The position numbers and the translations under genes are program-made. The notes under the pieces are model-generated. The model saw only the letters and a list, made by a program, of their open reading frames with translations, ran no database searches and had not been told where the DNA came from. Of a stretch of 64,000 nucleotides of DNA, positions 22,525 through 36,185 are shown in pieces (position 1 is the first letter of the stretch; every line of letters begins with the position of its first letter). The stretch covers positions 384,395 through 448,394 of the forward strand of contig RDEW01000001.1 in NCBI GenBank assembly GCA_011109175.1, given 5' to 3'. The stretch is from Dicyema japonicum. Taxonomy: Eukaryota; Dicyemida; Rhombozoa; Dicyemidae.

Positions 22525-23262
22525 GTCGAAAGGATCAAGCGTGCTTCTTTATTAATTTATTTAAATTAATTTTATTATATTTATATATTCTTCATAACTA
22601 TATATGTTTTATACCATTCAACCATTAATAATTAAATAATTAATTTACCTTCAAGGTTCTTTTAAAATCTTGTATCAATCTTCCTATAGGAAGAACGGTT
22701 CAACACAGGAAACTATTTGGAACCTAGGATGAGTGCCGAAAGTTCATTACCTCCATCCTGAAAGATATTGGGATCACTTAATTATATGATTATAACATCT
22801 TCTATCTTCATCTTCTTGTGGTTAGTAAATAAAATATAAAATCTTTTTTATACTTAGTTAAGTTTCCCTGGTCTCACCAACTTGTGGAGACAATCGATTT
22901 TTAAGTTGGACGCAGAAAATGCCGGTCGCTCCCATAAATCTGTCATTTTCGTCATTATGCCGGTCGCTCCCTTGAATCTTTACTATTTATGCCATCACAC
23001 AGGCGATAACATTCGAATCTGTAGTTTCCTATAATTGATGAGATCTGATCAACCCAAGGCTGTTTGTTTACTAAACAAGATTGGACAACTAAGTCATCCA
23101 CATAACACCCCATGAACGTCCTCCCCTCCCTCTACAGGTTGGCAACTATCAATACTTTACTATTTGCGTCAAATAAGCCCAATTTCCAAACCGATTGATT
23201 AGTTAATATATGAATGCGACTAATTGCTCAGACTATTAAACTGAGAGAAGTAGTCTTCTGCA
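22525..23262. other. Intergenic between divergent SRSF7 and CNG genes
   Basis: AT-rich and presumably holds both promoters. A short word (gccggtcgctccc) occurs twice about 41 bases apart near 22921-22975. No ORF is supported. Confidence 0.4.
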
Positions 23263-25128
23263 ATGTCAACACTCTCATTAAGGGACGATTCTCAGACAGA
23301 AGAGCACTTGTTGTCTCAAAAAATAAAGGAAAGGATATCAGTCATCGTCAAACGAATAAAAGAGAGGACCGCTCACTACAATGCGTTGATTTTCAGAGAG
23401 GAAGACTCTGATGACGAAATTGTTGCGGCTGAGACTGAACGGAAGGAGACAGGTTTAGAGGAGATCATCATCGAGAAGGCTAAGGTCAAAGGAATCAGAT
23501 TAAAATGGAGACCAAATGATACTATCAACACGGAAGGTAATACAGCTTAGAATTTGAAGGAAATTTATACTTTTCGTGGCTGTGCGTAGTTTCTTTAGCA
23601 TTTTTCTACGACACATTTTTTGTAACATTACGAAGCACGATGGACGTTTATCAGAAGGACGCCAGTTTGCTCAAAGTTTGGTGTTCCTTAGACTACATCT
23701 GCGACTTTATTTATATTCTGGATATTTTATACTTCAAAACAAGGCTGGAGTTTGTCCAAAATGGAGTCCTCATTGTAACCCAGACTGACCACTTTAGAAA
23801 GACTACAAACTAACGAAGAAAAATTACTTCAAAAGTCAGCTGTTCAAGGTTCAGTTATTTCTAAATCGTTCAGATCGACGTCATCTGCATTCTGCCCACA
23901 GATTTGTTATATTTGATTAACATGTCTTTTGACATGCCGATTATCCGACTTAACAGAATCCTCAAAGTTTACGGGGGTTAATTACTTAAGATTCAGTCAT
24001 ACTTTGAGTTTTGGAGGCAATTCGACCGGAGATCCAAGTTGGGATATATTGTAAGGTTAACCTCATGGTCTCCAAACTCAGGGTCGTCAAAACTGTTATT
24101 TACATGATTTTCCTTGTTCACATTGAAGCGTGTGGATACTTTATGATCTCTAAGTTTGAGATCCTCTACGGGGACAGATCTCCAAACCACATGGAATGAA
24201 AGATGAAAATGCGAACTCTTCGATAAATCTGTGGATCTACAACGGGGATGGGATGGCGTTAGTGGTGTTCTGTTCAAAGCAGATATATAAGATGCTTCTA
24301 CGTCGCTCTGAAAACCGCTTCTTCAATTGGAAACAACCTCCCCCGCAAACCTTCGCGGAAGTTTGTTTTATGGGTGTCTACTGGATTGTTGGTATCTTTA
24401 TATTTGCCCTGCTCGCTGGCCAGGTCTAGTTTGGAAGTCAACTTTAGATTCAGGACATCTTCGCTTCTGCTACCGTGGCCAAGACCAACTACCAGGCTTC
24501 AATGGACCGGACTCTGAATTACCTCCAGAGCAACAAACTCCCAGATGAGTTAGTTGATAAGATCAGATCTTGGTACTCCTATATTTGGGGATATCAAAAG
24601 TGTCTCGGTTTGGCTGGAAATCTAATTTAGACGAATCTGAGTTCATAGAAATCCTCCCCCTGAAATTACAGGAGTCTATAGCCGTGGACATTCACTTCAA
24701 GATCCTCAAGAAAGTGAAACTCTTCAAAGTATCAGCAAAACATAGTATTTCAGGGATTCAGTGAAAGTCTTCTGATGGAGTTGGTCTGCAGACTAAAGTC
24801 AACCATTTTCCTTCCCGGGGAGTGTGTTTGTAAAAAAGGGGACATTGGGAGGGAGATGTACATAATTACAACGGAATGCTTGATGTAGTAGGAGGGGAGA
24901 ATAATGAGATTGTTTTTGTGACTCTGAACCCTGGAACAGCATTCGGAGAGATCAGGTCGAGGTTCTCATTACTTTAGTCTGATGGGATTCGAAGGAAACA
25001 ACCGTAGAACAGCAAACGTCGTCTCCCGGGGGTATACAAATCTGTACAGTCTTTCCAAAAGTGACTTTGATGTCACTATGGGGAGTTATCCTGAGTGCTA
25101 CAACCAAATCAAGAAAGAGGTCAAGTAA
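23263..25128 (+). CDS. Cyclic nucleotide-gated cation channel, beta-like subunit
   Basis: Plasma-membrane channel opened by cAMP or cGMP. Order seen: charged N terminus, S1 (NLYFSWLCVVSLAFFYDTFF), S2-S3 (WCSLDYICDFIYILDILYFK), S4 region (IDVICILPTDLLYLINM, IIRLNRILK), S5 (VIYMIFLVHIEACGYF), pore (YIRCFYVALKTASSIGNNLP), S6 (VGIFIFALLAGQ), C-linker (SWYSYIWGYQKCLDESEF), and a cyclic-nucleotide-binding domain with PGECVCKKGDIGREMYI, FGEI and NNRRTANVV. The pore and linker resemble CNGB/TAX-2 more than CNGA. Introns of about 22-26 nt fit at 23537-23559, 23775-23797, 23849-23873, 24056-24081, 24258-24279, 24424-24447, 24608-24630, 24729-24753 and 24956-24977; one near 23967-23996 is less certain. 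Single-base breaks occur near 24155, 24347 and 24870, two of them in C or G runs, so read error is more likely than pseudogenisation. Confidence 0.9.
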
Positions 25129-25236
25129 TAGTCGAGATTTAATGATTAAGGAAGACGTTGAAAAGCGAAAAAAGGAAGATCGAATTTGACCCCAGAATAT
25201 TTCGCTAATTTAATTAAATTAATTTAATTAAAATAT

Positions 25237-25341
25237 TAAAATTAAAAATTAAAATATTAAATTATAATCGATTTTGAGTTCTTGTCTGATTGATGACATA
25301 TTAAAATTAAAAATTAAAATATTAAATTATAATCGATTTTG
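25237..25341. repeat. Two direct repeats of about 39 bases, AT-rich
   Basis: The string running from aaaattaaaaattaaaat to ataatcgatttt occurs at about 25237-25275 and again at 25303-25341. It lies just after the CNG gene and before the Merlin relic. Confidence 0.7.
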
Positions 25342-25389
25342 CCACTTTCCTGAAACAAAATCAATATCTGATCTTTTAGTTAACTAATA

Positions 25390-25985
25390 ATTTTATTTTT
25401 TATTTATTAATTTTTTGAATTTTTATCTATTTTGTTGTGAGTACTATTCATGCGGAAAAAAATTAATCTTTTAAATCTACCTCAAAATAAAGAAGCTATT
25501 AAGTTTTTACAAGAATAAGGGATTTTTATATTGTAAAAAAGTACATTGTATGGTGGTACTTAGAGCAGCAATGTAAAATGTATATGAGAGGTATGTGCAC
25601 GTGAATTAATTACCACATTTAAATAGAAAATCGGTATTATCTGTTTAATTAACATTGGTGGTGAAGTAGTGATAGTAGAAATTGATGAAAGTCTATTTTC
25701 TATGGAAAAAATAATTCTGGACGAGCATCGCCCGGCAATGGATTGGAGGAATTTTTAGCGAAACTAAAGAACGTTTCCTCATGGAAATTCCGGATTGAAC
25801 TATGGAATCTCTAACGAAATGATAATCGGAAATGTGTCAGTTGATTCAACACTTATATCAGACTGTTGGCAAGGATATCCGACCAACAGTATTCAAGATG
25901 ATGTTTCGTACATATGGAGGTCAATCATCGTTATAACTTTATTGACCCGAGTACTTTCGCTTGAGCCATGTTCACAGGTATGACC
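25390..25985 (+). pseudogene. Merlin/ISXO2-like transposase relic
   Basis: Broken frames in family order: NLPQNKEAIKFLQE at about 25476-25517, VVIVEIDESLF near 25667 (first catalytic Asp, EIDES), SETKERFLMEIPD near 25758, STLISDCWQGYP near 25845 (second Asp) and VNHRYNFIDPSTFA near 25921. ISXO2-like transposases carry the same EIDES, SDxWxxY and VNHSxNFVDP series. At least four frame breaks. I found no inverted ends. Confidence 0.75.
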
Positions 25986-26989
25986 CATCAAGGCTATATT
26001 GGGAACACTATAGAAGATACATATCTAGAAACCTCAAAAACTGGAAGGAGGGACCTTATTCCCGAAGTGATATTGACAACATAGACAGAGACCTTTCAAT
26101 TGTGATGGAGGGATACTTCTCACTCTTCGCCAGGAGGAGACTCTCCGGTACTAATTATAAGAAGAGCATCAGTTTTTCCCCTTCTACGTTATCTTGATTA
26201 AAGAAAGAACCCGATTGAAAAACAAACTCAGATGTGTCGACTGGATGGACCGGATTTCATTGACCGGTCAACTAAAGATAATAAAATAAGCCATCGAAGA
26301 AAGAACAAGACTGACTCAAGAACAATGTTGGAGGGTCGAGGCAAGCAAACTAAACACCAAAGACCCCTCGTTCTGGAAGATCTACAAAAGAATAAGTGGC
26401 CAGAAGAGGAATGATATGAAAATCTCTTTGAACAAGCCAGAAGGTGGATCATGTTCCACGGAAGAAGTCCCAGATATCTTTAAGAAGCAACTAGACCGTA
26501 TCCAAGGAGTCAACCCAATAAAGCTGATCCCGAAGAAGAGTTAAGAGCTTCACAAGCACTTCTTACCTATTCTCCGGACGACCTCAAAGATACTGATATA
26601 AAGATAACGACAGAGGACGTCGTGATTGCCATTAGAGCATGCAAAGCTAACACCATGGACATGACCATATTAGCATGAGAATGTTCAAGGAAGGTCCAGA
26701 GGATCTGGTGCTCGTGCTGAAGAACTTATTCAACGCAAGCATTGATCATGGATATATCCCAAGACGCTGAAAAACCTCTATTGTCAGGATGATACTTAAA
26801 CCAGGAAAGTCGGAGAGAGACCCCTTAACTATAGGCCAGTGGTTCCCAACCTGGGGTTCCGCGAAATTTATCAGAATGGATATGATTTACCGCATACTGC
26901 AATATTTGTAATATGCCATCATACAATCCCTAACACATCTCTTGCGCTAACACATCTCTTGCTTCTGCCAAACTATCAAGACATTTATT

Positions 26990-28740
<1,751 letters not shown>

Positions 28741-30059
28741 TTCCCCTGGATAAAGTTGTCAACAATAACTCCCAACGTTACACAACTATGATAAAAAATT
28801 ACCTCAATTTTCACATTAAAATTGTTTTTGCTTATTACTATGTTTTAAGTGAAATTGTAATAATTGAATTGGAAGAGTTCCGCAAAAAATAAATTAGCCT
28901 AAAAGGATTCCGCGAGTACCTTAAGGTTGGGAACTACTGCTATAGGCCAATCAGCCTAATCTGCTCTATCTCCAAGATTTCTGAGAGAATTATCTTCAAG
29001 AGACTAACGAGCACATGGAAAAGAGCTGCATCCTTCTCGCGGAACAATGTGGCTTCAGACCTGGGAAATTCTGCATGGATTGCATCCACCACATGCATTC
29101 GGTGATATTGAGAGGTCTGGAAGTTAAGAGGCAATTCAACCTGGTGTGTTTGGACATGTCCAAGGCATTCGATAGCGTGTGGCATGATGCCCTCTTACCA
29201 AGGCTAGCGGCTGCTGATATCCAAAAGAAACTCTTTACATGTATAAAAGACTTCCTAACAGGATGGATTTCCCGAGTACGTATTGGGGCAAATATGTTTG
29301 TTTACCATTACAAACAAAGGAGCGTTCCACAGGGCTCTGTCTTGAGCCCGCTTCTGTTCAATGTGTTCTTGTCAGACTTCCCTACTCCGCTGGATGCGAT
29401 CACCAAACTGTTAATTTACGCAGACGATATTCTGATTATGGATACGTCTGGGAAGTCGACTATATCCGAAAGAAGAATCAAGTCATTCATTGATCAAGTG
29501 CAGGATTGGTGCTTCAAGTGAGGGATGAGACTCTCTACTGAGAAGTCCAGCTTCTTGGGGGTTAGCTGCCTACGGAGACATCATGGGCAGCTATACTCAC
29601 TTGGTATTCCAAAAGTACATTCACTCCGCTACCTCGGGATAATTATCGAGCGGGATGGTCCTTTCAGGAGGATATCAGACGAAGAAGGAAGAAGGCGCTT
29701 CTCTGTACAAGCAAGTTGTTCGTTAGCTTGGAGACCTTCTTATTTATCTTCATGGGGATTATTTACCTGAGTTATTGGTTTTTCACACGACAAAGGGATA
29801 AAATAATGTTACTTATGAAAAATCGAGAAGATCAGCAATAAAGTTAGCCTTGGGAAAAAGCTCCGTGATGTCCTGAGTGCAGAAGAGGACAGGATTCTAG
29901 TGCCAGTCAAGAAGAAGATCAATGGGATCCGACGCTTAGACTAAACTTAATGGAGATGGAGTCCGTAGGAAGTGTCCAGGCCGCATAGGCGGACTCGTTA
30001 ATATACCCCTAAAATTAACTCTTAATTCCTGTTTGAATAAAGTCTTTTCGGTTTTTTCA

Positions 30060-30215
30060 GTTCATGATTTACAGCCATCCTCGCCCACGCCATCTTGTTT
30101 CTGGCCCTCATTTGAACATATTCCAGGTCGTCTGCTGTTACAATTTTACGACCAATTGTTTCGTAATCATCTTTTAAGCAAATTGGAAGTGTATTTCTTG
30201 GTCTGCGAATAACAA
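30060..30215 (-). pseudogene. LINE 3'-end relic
   Basis: The minus strand reads RRPRNTLPICLKDDYETIG, then YVQMRARNKMAWARM, the usual closing peptide of several LINE ORF2 proteins (a GRPRxTW segment followed by a DRxxWR-like segment). Confidence 0.55.
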
Positions 30216-30289
30216 TTAATAATTATTATATTTTAATTAATTATTAACAAAATTTTTAATTTATTTATTTTAACATTCAAATAAGTCAC

Positions 30290-32512
30290 ATGTTTGATCT
30301 TGTGAGTCAGTCTGGATTTGATGACAAACTTCGTTTCTTTTTACTCGAAAAGTTCATCAATGATAAAACGTACTCATTGAACATACTACCAGTAAATACA
30401 ATTAATCACTCCTTTAGGACAAGAATCTGCTAAATATAATATCCATATTTCTAGAATCCAACAAAATATCAGAAAAGTACTACTTTCATGCCATTTAGTT
30501 TCATTGCACGTGCAGCAATTGCAAGATTCGCCCAAACTACGAGGGAGGATGACTTTAGTCCCAAATTCGAGGACTTTTGGTTGAAGATCTCAGAGATTAA
30601 GTCCTCATGTATTCTGGAGTGTGTTTCTCTGGCGGCCCTTGAAGCTCTCCTCAAGAAATACTTTTCCTGCAAACACGTGGACAGAAAAGTCCCCTCAAAC
30701 GTGAAATCAGTTTTAATGTCCCCCACCCATTCCCAAAACGTTTTTTTCGCTTTTAACTGTTCAGGTTTTCCGTTATAAGTTGTATCTTCTCCGCCGAGTC
30801 CTCCTCTGTCAGCCAAAATTTTTCTCCGTTGTCCCCATTTACTAATTTATAGAACTGGACCACTAAATGGCTCTTCTCCTCCGTTGATCTAGTTGACCTT
30901 CGCTTCACTGACCTGTTTGTGGAGTGCATCGGTCTGTCACAGGGTTGGGTCCTCCAATCCAAGTCATCACTGTGGGTGGCCTTCTCCAATGATCTGCTAA
31001 CTCAGATAGACTCACTCTGTAATTACATTGTCGATGACTGTCATGGTAGAGTTGTCCTCATTGCAGATATTAATCACGTGTTCTTACCAGTCACTGTTCA
31101 AACTCATTGTATCTTTTCATCCTTGGTGAGGACTGGACATGCTATCCACCTGTTGTCTTCACTGTACTCCCATTTGCTGAGATATGTCAAATATATGCCA
31201 TCCACGTGCTCAACACTGCACAAAATGCTGTCAGTAGTTGACTGCTGTGTATCCACGTGCAAGTATGTCATGGTTTGTTTGCTCATTATTGTAGACCAAG
31301 CCCACAGTCGATGCTGACTTGAAGGAAGCTGTTGCTTTAGAGATTCTCAAAGGGTCCTCTCTTATAATGGAAGTTTTAATCATCCGGTTCCCATCCTCCA
31401 CTATAATTCATGCTAACTCTGTCAACCACACCCTCATTGAGTTTCTCCAACTGTTCTCCCATAAATGGTAGTGGGGTCACTTATTTTAGTTCCCCTCATT
31501 TGAGCATTGTCTTCAATCTTGCCGCAATGTGGGTCAAGAATATGGGAGTCCTCAGTCGGTTCCAAGATGTCATAAAACAATTCTTCTCTTTGGTGTCTTC
31601 TGTGGTGACCCACGTGGGATTTGACGAAAATATCCGCCAAAACAAGGATAAACAAACAAAAATGACCGTCAAAATAATTCCAGTTGAGATATTTGATTGT
31701 ATGTGCCTGATTTATTTTAGTGATTGCTTCCTGCTTCACTTTACTGTGGTACAAACTGGACTGTGAGTTTGTGAGGTCAACATATGACCTTTGCATACCT
31801 CATGTGATTCAAATGAAGAATGAATATGCTTCGACTGGTATGTTTGGGAGCCCTTTTCATTTACATGAGAACAGAATTGCCATCTACAAGGCATTGTTGT
31901 CCTTTAAATACACGTTGGATGTCCTCGACTGTCGTTCTCTTCTCATTTCCATATTCACAGAGGCCTCACTGAGTGACCCCACCGTTTGTTTACCATTACT
32001 CATTTTAGATTTCATATTTTGCTAAGGAATGCTGTAGTCAGCTTCAAGAGCATGGGCAATCCCCTGGTTTGTCTGCCTCATATTACCTAACCAAAGAGAC
32101 TGAGGAGAATACAATGGAAGTGGTGGATGAGTCTGTTTACCAGTCGAATTTTGAAAACAATTGTGTGGGAGATGGACAAACTGTTAAACCTAAGGAATTT
32201 GAGAATGAAAGCGAATTTAATGCGAAGAACCAAAAAGTCGATGAAAATGAAAAAATTGAGCGGGAAATTTTGTCAGTTCCACGTGTTGAGGAGATTGAAG
32301 ATGATGAGATTTTGCACTCAACTTCAAAGAGAGTCAAATTTGATTTTACGAATGATGAGTTGGACTCTGTTATTATGAAATTGGGAGAGCTTGACTCAAT
32401 TGAGGAGTTTGAAAAGTCAAATGAGAAGGACTCTGGGTTTGTGGATGAGTTGACTGATGACATACAGGCTATGATCGACAGTTTTGTACCATTTGTGAAT
32501 GAAAAAGATTAA
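30290..32512 (+). CDS. PELP1/RIX1-like protein (ribosome-biogenesis, 60S maturation), tentative
   Basis: Splicing at nine introns of 21-26 nt gives one open frame: 30392-30417, 30477-30498, 30740-30764, 30831-30852, 31046-31066 (optional, in frame), 31273-31294, 31468-31489, 31699-31720, 31984-32008. The product starts MFDLVSQSGFDDKLRFFLLE. It is helical and HEAT-like for about 500 residues and ends in a strongly acidic tail (TKETEENTMEVVDE onward). A segment FEDFWLKISEI, then AALEALLKKYF resembles the RIX1 domain, and the last residues DDIQAMIDSF resemble the C-terminal end of PELP1. PELP1/Rix1 is a scaffold of a nucleolar complex that releases pre-60S particles. Family assignment is by eye; the gene structure is firm. 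Confidence 0.6.
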
Positions 32513-32859
32513 TTTTTATGATTTTTATTATAATTTTATGATTTTTTATAATTTTTATAATTTTTTTATAATTTTGATTATTTTTTGTTATGGTGTGTTA
32601 ATGATATATGACGAGTTCATTCGATTGTGGTCTGGGTTTATCACAACAAAGGGAAGGTTTCTTCTCGCATCTTTGGCAGCTTTACAGATGTAGTTTGACT
32701 CCGGGGATGAGGGGATATTCACTCCAATTTTTTAGTATGTCTCGCTGTATTCTTATATTTTGACTGGTACCATCAAAAAGTTGCAAAATAATTATATGTA
32801 AACAAGAACTCTCACGAGAATGAGCATTCTGAAGATGGTCTCAAACCCATAAGAATTAA

Positions 32860-33180
32860 CGCTAGGTCCCTTGTATAGGCGATTTGTACAGCCGGCATTG
32901 ACCTACGCAAATGAATCGTGGTCTGTGGCTATTTCCTGCCCCTTTCTTCAGAAACTGTTGCAATCCAGGAAGCCCCAAAAAAATTATTTGCCAAAACCTT
33001 TTGTCTGGCCCTCTGGAAGCAGTGTTATCGGACGAATCCAGAAGATGATGTTGGCAGCCACTCTGCCTAACAGCCTCCTCTATGAAGTCATGAACAAATA
33101 TTATAAAAACCGTCCTAGATACGAGATAACCCATCTCTTTTCTGAAGAACCATCCGGACTTTCGTCCACGGTAAATTAAC
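32860..33180 (+). pseudogene. LINE 3' fragment (post-RT)
   Basis: Reads MYRRFVQPALTYANESWSVA at 32871, the conserved FxxPxLTYANxSW segment after the RT of LINEs, and continues to a stop at 33179. Confidence 0.7.
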
Positions 33181-34200
33181 CTCAGATTTTTCATGATAGA
33201 CAAATATGGTATTTCTTCACTATGCTAACTTAGGGCACGTGCACATTTAATTATGACTCTTATCAGTCAACCATTTATACTTGCTAAAAAAAGGCCACTC
33301 AATTTTTTCTCCGTAAAAGATTAAGCTATTTGATCTTCTCCCCTAAAACATGCTAGGTACTAATTCTAAGAGACAAAGGTACTTAACCTTCCTCCCCGGA
33401 CGAGATACTCCGTATATTTCGTTTAAAGAACAAAATGAATCAACCTACTTCAAAAATACTCCCTTTTCCATATCCTAAAGATATTTCTGTCACTCGTGTG
33501 GTTTGACCCCACACCGCTACCTACTTGGTCGAAGGATTACTCGCATTCTATGTTTTCTTAGTGATAAATCACTCTCTGGAGACCTCCTGTACCTGGTCTA
33601 GAGTTTCTCTTCCCTATTCAAGAGTAGAGGTTACTACTTCCGAAGATACTCTCGTCCTAAGAGATAAAATAGACCAACTTGGTCTCTTAAAAATCTTTCC
33701 CATAACAGACAAATTTATTGACTCACCCTTAATGTTCTCTAATCGTCTACAACCAAAAGCAAAGCTAAAGAATCTACTCTCATAAAAAAGATCTCTCTTA
33801 CTCTTTCCTTCAAGACTAATTCTACACAAACGGACAGTTTTTTGACTGATCTACGTGGAGAAGCCAATAAGATGTCCGATGAATTAAGTTATTTTTTCGT
33901 CCACAATAATGTCTTGTTGAGGCAAAACTTCCTGTATTTTTGTATTTTTTGACGATGGAAGCAACTGTCTGGTAGTTAATACTGATGTCTTCGCTTATAT
34001 CCCAAAAATATTTGAAATAATTGTAAATATAAATTATATTAGATTAAAAAAACAAAAAATTATATTATATTAAAAAAATAAATTATATTAGATTTAAATT
34101 ACATTTAGATTACATGAACCTAATTAATAATTTAATCGTATTTTTTTGTTCAACAAAATCATCAAATTGAAATCTGAATGGAGGCTATTATTCGATGCAA
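33181..34200. other. Unassigned stretch
   Basis: The plus frame at 33525-33785 (VTTSEDTLVLRDKIDQLGLL) is unrecognised and could be an exon; no splice partners were evident. 34010-34140 is AT-rich low complexity. Confidence 0.3.
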
Positions 34201-34229
34201 GTATGGACTGTTACAAAAGAGTCTATATT

Positions 34230-35339
34230 TTATTTACTCTAGGATGATAAAAATTTTTTTAATGATAATTTACATAAAGCGAAAAAAGGGATACTTGTGC
34301 CATGTTATGACGATTTAACCCTAAATTTAACATATTTTCCAAAATTTAAGAATAAAACTTATACTGTAGAGTTTAAAATAGAATTGATATATTGTATGAT
34401 TCTTATTTATTTAAGATGGTAAACGTTACACTAAAAACATATCGATTCCTCAAATTAAATATGGAGATTATTACCGCTGTGGATTTATTACTCTGAAGTT
34501 TGGGCATATTCATCCATATACTATATTTTTTTGAAGTTACAATTGTACCAGGATAATTCATTGGAATATTTTACTGGAAGAGGTTTTAATTAAATTTACC
34601 TAGAAAATGACTGTAACCCATATAATGACCCAAATACGCCGATTTGGTTTTATGTTAGCAATTATAAAATCCAAGTAGTACTAAGTGGGAAAATCAAAAT
34701 ATCGTATATTGCTAATAACAATATGTACACGTGTGCGTTGATCCCTAGATAACGGATGAGTTATTCGCTCATGATAATAAACATTATCATAGTTTCCAGA
34801 ATAATTTTATTGAATATGGACTAGCTAGTAATCATTCCTATCTATATATTTCGGCACATATGGCTGATGATAAATATCGGATTTTTAATTTTTATTTTTG
34901 TGCTGGAGAAAAGAAAGAAAACAAATGTCTGTACGTAAAACGAAACTTTAAATGGATTAAACTGGGCAATCACTATCACTGCGGATTACTTTCACAAAAC
35001 CACTCCAATGGATTATCGATCAAAATTTTGTCTTTAAAATTACAATTTTTCCGTAAAGATGATACTGTCGGATTTATTGGAAATGGTAATTTAATCTACT
35101 GTAATTTAGACGAAGGATGTTTAGCCTCGCAAAATCCGCGTAAACATCTAATAATTGTAATCGTATGTGGAGTTATCGAACTGCTAATTACTGGAGTCGT
35201 GTTACTTTATGCATCAAATCAAAATCTCATGAGGAATCAGCAGCATACCGCCGCTTTAGTTAAGATAATTAGGATTTTTAAATTTAGTAAATGGGGTGAA
35301 TTTGGGTTATTGTTGAATTTTTTTAATTATTTGAATTAG
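34230..35339 (+). CDS. Putative single-pass membrane protein with Ig-like repeats, frame broken
   Basis: Three consecutive segments end in a Tyr-x-Cys pattern typical of the Ig F strand: KGILVPCYDDLTLNLTYFPK with IKYGDYYRCGF (34285-34495); LENDCNPYNDPNTPIW with NNMYTCALIP (34600-34745); and FYFCAGEKKENKC with GNHYHCGLLS (34890-35000). The first Cys in segment one and the Tyr-x-Cys are spaced as in an Ig fold. A hydrophobic helix HLIIVIVCGVIELLITGVVL lies at about 35138-35200, followed by a basic cytoplasmic tail. Frames change near 34400, 34540 and 34746, through indels or short introns I could not fix. The start is unknown. No ortholog recognised; a surface receptor or adhesion protein is an inference. 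Confidence 0.5.
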
Positions 35340-36185
35340 TAAAGTTATAATCAATAACAGTCCTACGCATCACTTGTTGAGCGACACCCAAGTCTCGCCA
35401 ACGACCACCGGGTTCCCCCTTGCCCAGGACAATTACCCAATCTACTTGTCTCTGAAGACGACGTAAAAGTTGGGAACCTCTCTTTCGTCCCGAGTAGCAG
35501 TGGAGGACTAGATGGGCTCCGTCCGGGTCACATCAAAGATCTCATTGCTCATAACATGGGCAACTCTGGGGTCCGGCTCGTGTTGGCTATCACCAAACTA
35601 ATGAACAGGATGCTATCAGGGACACTACCAGAAACAATTCGACACGTAATGTTCTCCGCAAAGTTAATCGCATTCGACAAGAAGAGAAATGGAATACGCC
35701 CTATTTCAGTCGGAATGGTCTTCCATCGGTTGGCCTCAAAGCTTGTATTCAGAGCAATCCTACCTACGCTGATAACACAGGTACAACCAACCCAAATAGG
35801 GGTCGGAACACCGGGGGGTTGTGAAGCGGCAGTTCATGCTGTCCGAACATTCACCGAAAAGAACGTGAACATTCCTCACGTAATCGTCAAAATTGAGATT
35901 AAAAATGCCTTCAACTCGATACGACGTGATACAATTCTGGAGGATTGCTTCACATACTACCCATCAGTGTACAGCTATATTCATAGCTCGTACGGAAAAC
36001 CATCCAGTCTTGTACACGGCCAATATTATATTCCATCGTCTTCTGGAGTCCAACAAGGAGACCCACTGGGGCCCGCCTTGTTCAGCCTGGGAATTGCCCG
36101 TATCACAGGATACTGCTCCACTCCTTTGAGAGTATGGTATTTGGATGATTGCACCATGGGCGGCCATCCGAATGATATACTAGAC

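Noticed and set aside
29960-30060. Shared 3' tail between the 26-30 kb LINE (ccgcataggcgg) and SINE2 (tgcctatgcgg), as evidence that the LINE mobilises the SINE
   Set aside because: The matching word is in opposite orientation in the two elements and nothing around it aligns.
34010-34140. AT-rich low-complexity tract as a regulatory or matrix site
   Set aside because: Composition alone is not evidence, and similar tracts occur throughout the window.
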